Of a DNA stretch of 6,078 nucleotides, positions 1 to 6,078 are shown in pieces. A program made the position numbers and the translations under genes. Origin of the DNA: Enterobacteriaceae bacterium. Its GTDB lineage: Bacteria; Pseudomonadota; Gammaproteobacteria; Enterobacterales; Enterobacteriaceae. The DNA is taken from positions 1 through 6,078 of the forward strand of contig JALAGK010000297.1 of the NCBI GenBank assembly GCA_022712475.1, given 5' to 3'. Each line of letters opens with the position of its first letter. Within the stretch, counting starts at the first letter, position 1. The notes beneath the pieces were generated by a model, which made no database searches, was not told the DNA's origin, and was given only the letters and a program-made list of their open reading frames with translations.

Positions 1-145
1 CATTAATATCAATAATTTGATTACAATTATTAATAATATAATAGGTTTCAGATTCGGAAATTTTCACCGGATGGTCATCAACACCTGTGCAATGCACATA
101 AGCAGGTATTAGCAGGGGCAGGAAAAGTACAAATAGTCTAATCAT
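1..145 (-). CDS. Hypothetical exported protein, N-terminal part only (cut by window edge)
   Basis: Reading the minus strand from the ATG at 145-143 gives 48 uninterrupted codons to the window edge. The protein begins MIRLFVLFLPLLIPAYVHC, a short basic start and a hydrophobic core of about 12 residues, as in a Sec signal peptide. The small residues near AYVHC-TG could be a cleavage site. The following residues include SESETYYIINNCNQIIDIN, rich in Ile and Asn. An AAGGGA Shine-Dalgarno-like sequence lies six bases before this ATG, which is why I chose it. An in-frame ATG at 160-158 would add MKGII but has poorer ribosome-binding spacing. The coding sequence is AT-rich, unlike nasBA. It lies downstream of, and on the same strand as, the exported SH3-like protein at 485-1072. 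I do not recognise the family. Export is an inference from the N-terminus. Confidence 0.6.
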   Translation of the reverse strand, partial: MIRLFVLFLPLLIPAYVHCTGVDDHPVKISESETYYIINNCNQIIDIN

Positions 146-180
146 AATGATTCCCTTCATTCTTCGAATTCAACGCCGCA

Positions 181-208
181 ATAGTAAACTTAAATACGGT
201 TCAGACAA
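181..208 (-). promoter_or_regulatory. Possible sigma-70 promoter for the exported protein at the left edge
   Basis: On the minus strand TTGTCT (208-203) and TACTAT (186-181) are separated by 16 bases. Each matches four of six consensus positions of the -35 and -10 boxes. Transcription would start near 174, giving a leader of roughly 30 bases before the ATG at 145. The placement is sensible, but in AT-rich DNA such matches are common, so this is a candidate only. Confidence 0.3.
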
Positions 209-267
209 CATAAATCTCCCACCCGCGTAACAGGTACTGCTCCTGGCCATATTTCTATTATTCCAGT

Positions 268-304
268 GTTGCTGCCCCTGCTCTCAATGCAGTCAAACAG
301 CAAC
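268..304. repeat. Inverted repeat with nested inner stem
   Basis: GTTGCTG at 268-274 is the exact reverse complement of CAGCAAC at 298-304. Inside it CTGC (278-281) pairs with GCAG (289-292) around a seven-base loop, so a transcript of either strand could fold into a two-tier hairpin with an asymmetric internal loop. There is no T tract next to it, so it is not a typical intrinsic terminator. Function is unknown. Confidence 0.4.
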
Positions 305-370
305 GACAGGAACAGGCATCATATACCCATTATTTGAGAACCAGAACACGGTGTCCTACTTAGCGCATGG

Positions 371-403
371 CAGCATACTATCGCTCTTTTACTCTGTATG
401 CTG
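371..403. repeat. Eight-base perfect inverted repeat
   Basis: CAGCATAC at 371-378 is perfectly complementary to GTATGCTG at 396-403 across a 17-base spacer. It lies about 80-115 bases beyond the stop of the exported SH3-like protein gene. It could form a hairpin in the 3' untranslated part of that transcript or be a protein-binding site. The long loop and lack of a following T run argue against a strong intrinsic terminator. Confidence 0.4.
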
Positions 404-484
404 TGCTGAACATAGAATATCGCGCTATACAATTTAAGCAGGACCTGGCCGTGATGAGAAAAAAGACAGACTCTCACCAACTCG

Positions 485-1072
485 TTACCCGCTATTTTTA
501 AAATCTACTTTCCTGAGGCTTTCAGACGTTACCCAGCCATATATCTCACTGCCTGATTTTGTCTGGTAGCTTATATAGCTGTAGCCGTTCTTTTTATCAT
601 GCAGTTGCAGATAGTCACCCTTAATAACAAAAGTGCTGGTTTTATACATTTTACCTTCTTCGAGATGGTATAAATATAACCGTCCCTTCTTACTGACCTG
701 ATAAACGACCTCATCCAGTAAACAGTAGTGCCAGGCATTAGCATATTCCTGGTTAAATTTGAGAGCCTCAGGTACCTCCAGATTGGGCGTGGTGTTATAA
801 AGCTGTTGGCTTTGTTTATCAAAAATCACCCAGCCGATTGTCCCAGTCCCCTCGGTATCAATAACCAGTTTCGCCCGAATTATTGCATTATTATCTTCAT
901 CAATAACCAAATTTACCTGCGCAGGGGTAACCGACCATCCAGAAAAAGGGAAATTGCTGCTTCTGACCATTTCAGTCATATACACATAACACTGTACTGG
1001 TGTTGCTGCGTAACATGTGTTTAATACCTGAGCAAGTAATAACCAGACCATAAGCATGTATTTTGTTTTCAT
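485..1072 (-). CDS. Hypothetical exported protein with a probable C-terminal SH3-like domain
   Basis: The 195-residue product begins with MKTKYMLMVWLLLAQVLNTCYAATPV, a typical Sec signal peptide with cleavage most likely after CYA (residue 22). LNTC is a poor lipobox, so a lipoprotein is less likely. The mature protein should be periplasmic or secreted and keeps two cysteines (28 and 117) that could form a disulfide. Residues about 130-188 run RLYLYHLEEG, then a variable stretch, FVIKGDYLQLHD, GYSYISYQTKSG and YGWVTSESL. This resembles the beta-strand pattern of bacterial SH3-like domains in periplasmic proteins, ending in the usual G-W/Y-V-x-x-x-x-L. The middle part (30-125) I do not recognise. 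The start is supported by AAAGGA eight to nine bases upstream. The gene follows nasA on the same strand after 122 bases but differs in base composition, so it is probably a separate unit. Its biological role is unknown. Confidence 0.8.
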   Translation of the reverse strand: MKTKYMLMVWLLLAQVLNTCYAATPVQCYVYMTEMVRSSNFPFSGWSVTPAQVNLVIDEDNNAIIRAKLVIDTEGTGTIGWVIFDKQSQQLYNTTPNLEVPEALKFNQEYANAWHYCLLDEVVYQVSKKGRLYLYHLEEGKMYKTSTFVIKGDYLQLHDKKNGYSYISYQTKSGSEIYGWVTSESLRKVDFKNSG

Positions 1073-1080
1073 TGCACATT

Positions 1081-1086
1081 CCTTTG
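1081..1086 (-). promoter_or_regulatory. Ribosome-binding site of the exported SH3-like protein gene
   Basis: On the minus strand CAAAGG followed by AATGTGCA precedes the ATG at 1072. The AAAGGA core is eight or so bases from the start. Upstream ATGs at 1089-1087 and 1079-1077 are not used: the first frame meets TGA within a few codons, and the second is out of frame with the long open frame. This settles the start choice. Confidence 0.6.
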
Positions 1087-1089
1087 CAT

Positions 1090-1120
1090 TTTAACCCTGC
1101 TACAGGCTCAGCCTTTAACC
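1090..1120 (-). promoter_or_regulatory. GGTTAAA direct repeats upstream of the exported protein gene
   Basis: On the minus strand GGTTAAA occurs at 1120-1114 and again at 1096-1090, 24 bases apart. Between them AGGCT-G-AGCCT (1114-1104) is a short palindrome. The second repeat overlaps TAAAAT, a five-of-six -10 match. That match is too close to the ribosome-binding site to be a comfortable promoter and lacks a -35 box. The arrangement could be an operator or chance. Confidence 0.2.
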
Positions 1121-1141
1121 GTACCATTTACGTGCTGTACT

Positions 1142-1160
1142 TTCACCGCACCCTGGTGAA
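1142..1160. repeat. Six-base inverted repeat TTCACC/GGTGAA after nasA
   Basis: TTCACC (1142-1147) pairs with GGTGAA (1155-1160) around a seven-base loop. On the minus (transcript) strand it is followed by AGTACAGC and not by a T run, so it is at best a processing or pausing hairpin. Confidence 0.3.
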
Positions 1161-1170
1161 TTGCCATTGC

Positions 1171-1194
1171 GGGTTACATTACCTGTAACAACCC
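1171..1194 (-). other. Bulged hairpin directly after the nasA stop codon
   Basis: Immediately after the nasA TAA the transcript reads GGGTT-GTT-ACA-GGTAA-TGT-AACCC. It can form five plus three pairs with a three-base bulge, or alternatively a perfect six-pair GTTACA/TGTAAC stem. No T tract follows, so a Rho-independent terminator is not supported. It may protect the 3' end of the nas message or pause polymerase; both are inference. Confidence 0.35.
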
Positions 1195-3849
1195 TTATCC
1201 GTTCAGCACAACAATCTGCCCGGCAATAATTTTTTTCAACTCAGGAATACAGGACCCGCAATTAGTTCCGCATTTCAGGGTTGACCCAAGCTGCTGCGCG
1301 CTGCGGCATCCGAGTCGCACTGCGTCCACTATCTGCGTTTCACTCACGCCAAAACAGCTACAAATCATCGCGCCTGCCGGTGTTTTCTCCCCTTCAGCGC
1401 GTCCTGCCAGTAATGCCAGGCGCTGGCGGGCGTTTTGTGGCGGGTGCATAAACGCAGATACCACTGTCTGACGTATGAGCGTAAGCGGCCCCGGCTGGGC
1501 ATAAAACGCCAACTGCAATTCACTCTGTGCCCAGACCAGCAGACTGAAAGCATCATCCCCCTGGCAGGCAAACTGGCAGATTTTGCCATCCATCGGGTAA
1601 TAGTCATTGAGCCACGCCATCCAGTCGTCCGGTCGCGACGAGTCGGCCAGAGTAAAATGCGTCACGCCCGGCTGCGTAATCCGGCTCCAGTACGCGGTTG
1701 CCGGTGGTGCATAACCCTCTGCACGCACAAACAGTTCAGCATACCAGGCGGCGTTCCATTTGCGCAGGCTAACGGGCATATGCTTGCTTTCTGGTTGACC
1801 AGACAGCGGGTCAGTCACCGCTGCCACCAGCGTACTCACCCGCGCCTGCTGGCTGAAGCGGCTGCTCCAGTGTACAGGCACAAACACGCTCCCACGCGGT
1901 TGAAGCACATCGGGACTGGCGCGCAGCAACAACCAACCGTGTGAAGAACTCACGCGCACCAGTTCGCCTGCCTGAATACCCGGCCCATCATCCGGGTGAA
2001 ACTGGCAGTACGGCTCGCTGATATGTTGCATCAACCGCGCCGATTTACCGGTCCGCGTCATGGTATGCCACTGGTCGCGCACGCGTCCGGTGTTCATCAC
2101 CAACGGCCAGGCCGCGCCAGGTAGGTTGACGGGTAGCCGTGGCGTAACCGCAATCAATCGTGCTTTGCCGTCAGCGTGTAGAAAGGTGTTATCGGTAAAC
2201 AGGCGCGGCGTACCCTGCGGGCAGGCGGCAGTCACTGGCCACTGTATCGGGCGCATGACGTCCCATTGCTCCCTGGAAAGTTGCGCCAGCCCACTGATAT
2301 CAAATGCGCGCGTCCCCCCGTTCTCAAAACCAGAGAGCGCAGCGTGCTCACAGAAAATTTCAGCCGGATGTGCGTAAGCGAAGTTTGCTCCAAATCCCAG
2401 CCGCTGTGCGACCTGGCTGAGGATCCACCAGTCTGGTTTTGCCTCACCAGGCGTGGATAAAAACGCTCGCTGGCGGGAAATACAGCGCTCGGAATTGGTG
2501 ACCGTGCCGTTTTTCTCACCCCAGCCCTGGGCGGGCAGCAGGATGTGTGCTATCTGAGTGGTGTCGGTGTCACGCATCACGTCGGAGACAATAACCAACG
2601 GACAGCGGGCAAGGCCTGTACGCACGCGATCGGTATCGGGCAGTGATACCAACGGGTTGGTGCCCATAATCCAGACGGCCTTCACCTGCCCGGTTTCGAT
2701 GGCACGGAACAACTCCACAGCATTTAACCCGGCAGATTGCGCCACCGTCTTACTGTTCCAGAACCGTCCGACGCGATCGATGTCTTGCGCCGTGAAGCCC
2801 ATATGCGCCGCCAGTTGATTCGCAAGCCCCCCGACTTCGCGCCCCCCCATCGCATTGGGCTGACCGGTTATCGAAAAAGGTCCACAGCCTTCGCGTCCAA
2901 TCTGCCCGGTGGCCAGATGCAGGTTGATGATGGCGTTGCATTTATCCACTCCAGAGCTGGACTGGTTAACCCCCATGGAATACAGCGTCACCAGACGTTG
3001 GCTACGCGCCAGCAGTTGATAAAACGCCTGTAACTGTTCCAGCGGCAAGCCGCAGTAATCAGCGGTTGTTTCGGGCGTCCATGCCTGCACTGACTGTAAC
3101 GTTTCGCGCGCGCCCTGCGTATGCTGTTGTAAAAAGTCGGTATCGAGTTTGCCCGCTGCCGCTATTGCGTACAGCGCACCGCAGAACAGCGCGGCATCAC
3201 TACCCGGGCGTAATGCCAGATGTAGATCGGCAATATCACAGGTTGCCGTCTTACGTGGATCGATAACCACTATCCGCATATCTGGTCGTTCTGCTTTCGC
3301 TTTTGCCAGTCGCTGGTACACCACCGGGTGCGCCCAGGCGGTATTTGAACCCACCAGCACAACACAGTCCGCCAGTTCCAGATCCTGATAATTACACGGC
3401 ACGGCATCGCCGCCGAATGCCCGCTTGTACCCGACCACCGCGGAAGCCATACACAGCCGTGAGTTAGTGTCCATGTTGCCTGCGCCAATGAATCCCTTCA
3501 TCAGCTTATTGGCAACGTAGTAATCCTCCGTCAGCAACTGACCTGAACCGTAAAAAGCGACGGCCTGTGGCCCGTGCTCACGAATAACCCGCTGTATGCC
3601 CTGCGCAACCGCATCCAGCGCCTGCTGCCAGCTAACGCGCTGGTGGTTAATTTCCGGGTGCAGCAAGCGCCCCGCCAGCCCCAGCGTTTCGCCCAGCGCA
3701 TGGCCTTTAACACACAAACGCCCCGCGTTCGCCGGGTGGTTCTTATCACCACTGATCGTAATCCCGTCAGCCTGTAACTGCATACGCACGCCGCAGCCCA
3801 CGCCGCAATAAGCACAGGTGGTTGCCACTCCCTCAGGCGAAATGTTCAT
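1195..3849 (-). CDS. nasA: Assimilatory nitrate reductase, catalytic subunit (molybdenum, Fe-S)
   Basis: The 884-residue protein reduces nitrate to nitrite in the cytoplasm; it has no twin-arginine or Sec signal. It starts with a [4Fe-4S] motif, Cys12, Cys15, Cys19 and Cys46, followed by Lys48, the conserved lysine of this family between cluster and pterin. Cys133 in RLCMASAVVG matches the molybdenum-ligand cysteine of NapA/NasA-type enzymes. Cofactor (bis-MGD) binding segments include GSNTAWAHP (167-175), MGTNPLVSLPD (395-405), TGRVRDQWHTMTRTGK (587-602) and SKHMPVSLRKW (688-698). The C-terminus (about 829-870) is a BFD-like [2Fe-2S] module with CxC (830, 832) and CxxC (864, 867), the extra cluster typical of enterobacterial NasA and absent from periplasmic NapA. 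The ATG overlaps the nasB stop as ATGA, with no clear Shine-Dalgarno, which suggests translational coupling. All key residues are present. In Klebsiella NasC passes NAD(P)H electrons to NasA; that gene would lie outside the window. Confidence 0.96.
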   Translation of the reverse strand: MNISPEGVATTCAYCGVGCGVRMQLQADGITISGDKNHPANAGRLCVKGHALGETLGLAGRLLHPEINHQRVSWQQALDAVAQGIQRVIREHGPQAVAFYGSGQLLTEDYYVANKLMKGFIGAGNMDTNSRLCMASAVVGYKRAFGGDAVPCNYQDLELADCVVLVGSNTAWAHPVVYQRLAKAKAERPDMRIVVIDPRKTATCDIADLHLALRPGSDAALFCGALYAIAAAGKLDTDFLQQHTQGARETLQSVQAWTPETTADYCGLPLEQLQAFYQLLARSQRLVTLYSMGVNQSSSGVDKCNAIINLHLATGQIGREGCGPFSITGQPNAMGGREVGGLANQLAAHMGFTAQDIDRVGRFWNSKTVAQSAGLNAVELFRAIETGQVKAVWIMGTNPLVSLPDTDRVRTGLARCPLVIVSDVMRDTDTTQIAHILLPAQGWGEKNGTVTNSERCISRQRAFLSTPGEAKPDWWILSQVAQRLGFGANFAYAHPAEIFCEHAALSGFENGGTRAFDISGLAQLSREQWDVMRPIQWPVTAACPQGTPRLFTDNTFLHADGKARLIAVTPRLPVNLPGAAWPLVMNTGRVRDQWHTMTRTGKSARLMQHISEPYCQFHPDDGPGIQAGELVRVSSSHGWLLLRASPDVLQPRGSVFVPVHWSSRFSQQARVSTLVAAVTDPLSGQPESKHMPVSLRKWNAAWYAELFVRAEGYAPPATAYWSRITQPGVTHFTLADSSRPDDWMAWLNDYYPMDGKICQFACQGDDAFSLLVWAQSELQLAFYAQPGPLTLIRQTVVSAFMHPPQNARQRLALLAGRAEGEKTPAGAMICSCFGVSETQIVDAVRLGCRSAQQLGSTLKCGTNCGSCIPELKKIIAGQIVVLNG
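3846..3849 (-). promoter_or_regulatory. ATGA start/stop overlap coupling nasB and nasA
   Basis: The nasA start ATG (3849-3847) shares two bases with the nasB stop TGA (3848-3846). The preceding bases, GACAGTCAGCCT, contain no good Shine-Dalgarno sequence. Ribosomes finishing nasB probably reinitiate on nasA, which would keep the two reductases in proportion. The overlap is seen; the coupling is inferred. Confidence 0.7.
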
Positions 3850-6078
3850 AGGCTGACTGTCTCAATAATTTTCGACGGCGATGCGGTCTGGGCCTGCATC
3901 TGCACCCAAACGCGCCCGTGTTCCACTTTCACCGGCCAGGTACGTAACGCAAACTGCGGGTTATCCAGGCTGCGCCCATCCTGTAAGTGAAAACGCTGTT
4001 TATACAGCGGTGAAATTACTACCGGCTCGCCCTGTACATCGCCCACCAGCCCACGCGCCAGCACATTAGCGTCGCTGTCAGGCTCCTGATTGCTAAGTGC
4101 AAAAACCTGTTGCGGGTTTTCGGGCAGATGGAATAGCGCAATCTGCTCGTTGGCAAGCCGTGCTGCCATGCCCGTATTCGCCGGAATGGCACTGAGTTCG
4201 CATACCTCCACCCAGCCCATGTTCTGTGGCTTTTCCCGTGCGGGCGCGGCAAGCAAGACGCGTTCCTGATGGGTAGCTGGCCGGCACTGCTGGCGTTCAG
4301 GCACCATGATCACGCCGTCGTCCGGCTCATCGCTGTTAACAAACGGTTTGAACAACGCCAGGTGGTCAGCAGAGGCCAGCGTGGTTTGCCATTCACACTG
4401 ATACGTCGCCACCACCGCCTCCATTTCGCGCTCCAGCTCATCGGCGATATGCAGGCTGTCTTTCAGTACCACCTGGCGCAGGTATTCCATGCCACCTTCG
4501 AGATTGTCCATCCAGGTGCTGGTGCGTTGCAGTCGGTCCGCGGTGCGGATGTAAAACATCAGAAAACGATCCACGGTACGGATTAACGCTTCAGTGCTCA
4601 GGTCCTGTGCCAGCAGGTTCGCATGGCGCGGTTTCATCCCGCCGTTGCCACAGACGTAGAGATTCCAGCCCTTTTCAGTTGCGATCACGCCCACGTCTTT
4701 GCTTTGTGCTTCCGCACACTCGCGGGTACAGCCAGACACCGCCATTTTGATTTTATGGGGCGAGCGCAGCCCTTTATAACGGTGCTCCAGTTGCAGCGCG
4801 AGCGAGGTTGAGTCCTGCACACCGTAGCGGCACCAGCTGGAGCCAACACAGGATTTCACCGTGCGCAGCGATTTTCCGTAGGCATGACCGGTTTCAAAAC
4901 CGGCATCCACCAGCTGCTGCCAAATTTCCGGCAACTGCTCAAGGCGCGCGCCAAACAGATCAATACGCTGACCTCCGGTAATTTTGGTGTAAAGCTGGTA
5001 ACGTTTAGCAATCTGACCTATGGCAATCAGTCCGTCTGGCGTTATCTCTCCTGCCGGTACGCGCGGCACCACGGAGTACGTGCCATCTTTCTGGATATTG
5101 GCAAAGTAGCGGTCGTTGGTGTCCTGAAGTGGTAAATGCTGTGGTTTGAGCAGGTAGTCGTTCCAGCACGAGGCCAGAATGGAACCGACCAGAGGTTTGC
5201 ATATTTCACACCCGCTCCCCTGGCCGTGCTTTTCGATAAGCTCATCAAACATTTCAATCTTCTCCATGCGTACCAGGTGATAGAGTTGCTGACGCGACCA
5301 GGCAAAATGTTCACAGATGTCTTTTTTCACCTCGACACCCATCTCAGACAGCGCAAACTCCATCACTTGTTTGGTCAGCGCCGCGCAGCCGCCGCACCCG
5401 GTCGCCGCTTTAGTACAAGCCTTAACGGCCGCCATATCGGTGCAGCTGTTCTTCACAGCATCACAGATGTCACTTTTACTAACGTTATGGCAGGAGCAAA
5501 TTTGCGCGCTATCGGGCAAGGCGGCGATGCCCAGCGCCTGCGGCGGTGCCCCGGCACTGGCGGGCAAAATCAGCGTTTCGGGGCTGGCTGGCAGCGGGAT
5601 GCCGTTGAGCATCATCTGCAACAGCGTGCTGTATTGCGCGCTGTCACCAATGAGAACCGCGCCCAGCAGCTGTTTGCGGTCCTGTGACACCACAATTTTT
5701 TTGTACACTTCTGCCGGGCCATCCACCCAGCTGTAGCTCTGGCTGCCGGGTGTGCGACCATGCGCATCCCCCACTGAAGCCACCTCAACCCCCAGCAGTT
5801 TCAGTTTGGTGCTCATGTCAGCGCCGCTAAAGGCCGCCTCGCGCCCGGCCAGGGTTTCTGCCAGCGTGCGCGCCATCTGGTAGCCAGGCGCAACCAGGCC
5901 GAAAATCTGCCCGTTCCATAGCGCGCACTCGCCAATGGCATACACGGCGGCGTCGGACGTGCGACACTGGTCATCAATCACAATGCCGCCTCGCGGCCCG
6001 ACCTCAAGCCCGCACCCTCTGGCAAGCCCGTCACGCGGGCGAATACCGGCTGAGAACAACACCAGGTCCGTTTCCAGG
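3846..6078 (-). CDS. nasB: Assimilatory nitrite reductase, NirB-NirD fusion (N-terminus beyond window)
   Basis: The open frame runs to the window edge, where LETDLVLFSAGIRPRDG continues the FAD/NAD(P)H-binding domain of NirB-type enzymes. Some 220-250 N-terminal residues are therefore missing, and the GTG at 6062 is not a real start. The enzyme carries out the six-electron reduction of nitrite to ammonium with NAD(P)H in the cytoplasm. Numbering from the residue at 6062: a BFD-like [2Fe-2S] module has CxC (189, 191) and CxxC (223, 226). A second BFD-like segment has Cys250, Cys285 and Cys288. The siroheme/[4Fe-4S] centre is formed by Cys405 and Cys411 (CVGSSWC) plus Cys445 and Cys449 (CTREC). 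Residues about 612-722 match NirD, including FALSN, LARGLVGDVQGEPVVISPLYKQRF-type sequence; they lack the Cys-His ligands of true Rieske proteins, as NirD does. In E. coli nirB and nirD are separate genes; the fused form is typical of Klebsiella NasB. It overlaps nasA by four bases. Confidence 0.95.
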   Translation of the reverse strand, partial: LETDLVLFSAGIRPRDGLARGCGLEVGPRGGIVIDDQCRTSDAAVYAIGECALWNGQIFGLVAPGYQMARTLAETLAGREAAFSGADMSTKLKLLGVEVASVGDAHGRTPGSQSYSWVDGPAEVYKKIVVSQDRKQLLGAVLIGDSAQYSTLLQMMLNGIPLPASPETLILPASAGAPPQALGIAALPDSAQICSCHNVSKSDICDAVKNSCTDMAAVKACTKAATGCGGCAALTKQVMEFALSEMGVEVKKDICEHFAWSRQQLYHLVRMEKIEMFDELIEKHGQGSGCEICKPLVGSILASCWNDYLLKPQHLPLQDTNDRYFANIQKDGTYSVVPRVPAGEITPDGLIAIGQIAKRYQLYTKITGGQRIDLFGARLEQLPEIWQQLVDAGFETGHAYGKSLRTVKSCVGSSWCRYGVQDSTSLALQLEHRYKGLRSPHKIKMAVSGCTRECAEAQSKDVGVIATEKGWNLYVCGNGGMKPRHANLLAQDLSTEALIRTVDRFLMFYIRTADRLQRTSTWMDNLEGGMEYLRQVVLKDSLHIADELEREMEAVVATYQCEWQTTLASADHLALFKPFVNSDEPDDGVIMVPERQQCRPATHQERVLLAAPAREKPQNMGWVEVCELSAIPANTGMAARLANEQIALFHLPENPQQVFALSNQEPDSDANVLARGLVGDVQGEPVVISPLYKQRFHLQDGRSLDNPQFALRTWPVKVEHGRVWVQMQAQTASPSKIIETVSL

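Larger units (their letters stand above)
146..484. other. Intergenic region without a convincing gene
   Basis: This stretch of about 340 bases separates two small exported-protein genes that read on the minus strand. All frames are broken by frequent stops, and no open frame with a start and ribosome-binding site stands out. It contains two inverted repeats (268-304 and 371-403) and the promoter candidate upstream of the left-edge gene. No classical terminator with a stem followed by a T run was found after the stop at 485. The T run at 461-466 (minus strand) lies inside the loop of a weak, bulged GTGAGAG/CTC-A-TCAC pairing rather than after a stem. Confidence 0.6.

Noticed and set aside
268..304. 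Integron attC-like site
   Set aside because: The GTTGCTG/CAGCAAC arms do not fit the RYYYAAC/GTTRRRY core-site pattern in the correct arrangement, and no cassette or integrase is visible.
450..484. Intrinsic terminator for the exported protein gene
   Set aside because: The T run lies in the loop of a weak, bulged stem and not after it, so the structure does not fit a Rho-independent terminator.
728..1024. Plus-strand 98-codon open frame opposite the exported SH3-like protein
   Set aside because: The minus-strand gene has a signal peptide, ribosome-binding site and domain-like pattern; the plus-strand frame has none of these.
1088..1093. TAAAAT as the -10 box of the exported protein gene
   Set aside because: Transcription would begin at the ribosome-binding site itself, and no -35 hexamer is found at the right distance.
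1435..1944. Plus-strand 169-codon open frame opposite nasA
   Set aside because: It lies entirely antisense to well-conserved nasA codons, has no ribosome-binding site evidence and reads as low-information Arg/His/Pro-rich sequence, the usual shadow of a GC-rich gene.
5136..5736. Two long plus-strand open frames opposite nasB
   Set aside because: Both are antisense to the BFD-like region and neighbouring conserved parts of nasB, overlap one another in different frames and show no recognisable domain.
6060..6062. GTG as the start of nasB
   Set aside because: The frame is open upstream to the window edge and encodes LETDL, which continues the NirB-family sequence. The gene is simply cut by the edge.

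Overview
The window shows the 3' end of an enterobacterial assimilatory nitrate/nitrite reductase operon (nas), read on the minus strand, followed by a short AT-rich region with genes for small exported proteins. The protein sequences resemble the Klebsiella-type NasB and NasA, with NasB as a NirB-NirD fusion. The nas genes are GC-rich, as in Klebsiella/Enterobacter-like Enterobacterales. I cannot name the genus from this sequence alone.

Layout, in the direction of transcription (right to left): (1) nasB, the siroheme nitrite reductase, enters at the right edge without its N-terminus and ends at 3846. (2) nasA, the molybdenum nitrate reductase, starts inside the nasB stop codon (ATGA overlap) and ends at 1195. 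(3) A 122-base gap (1073-1194) holds weak hairpins and a pair of GGTTAAA direct repeats, but no classical terminator. (4) A 195-residue exported protein of unknown function with a probable C-terminal SH3-like domain lies at 485-1072. (5) A gap of about 340 bases (146-484) has no convincing gene but holds two inverted repeats and a possible promoter. (6) The first 48 codons of another exported protein run off the left edge (1-145).

NasA reduces nitrate to nitrite and NasB reduces nitrite to ammonium, both in the cytoplasm, so nitrate can serve as a nitrogen source. In the characterised Klebsiella operon the order is nasFEDCBA: nasFED encode the transporter and nasC the electron-transfer partner of NasA. 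Those genes would lie beyond the right edge here. The exported proteins at the left look unrelated to nitrate assimilation and probably mark an accessory boundary just after nasA. No mobile element, CRISPR array, tRNA or rRNA was seen. The reductase genes are ordinary; the less explained part of the window is the left-hand 1.2 kb.
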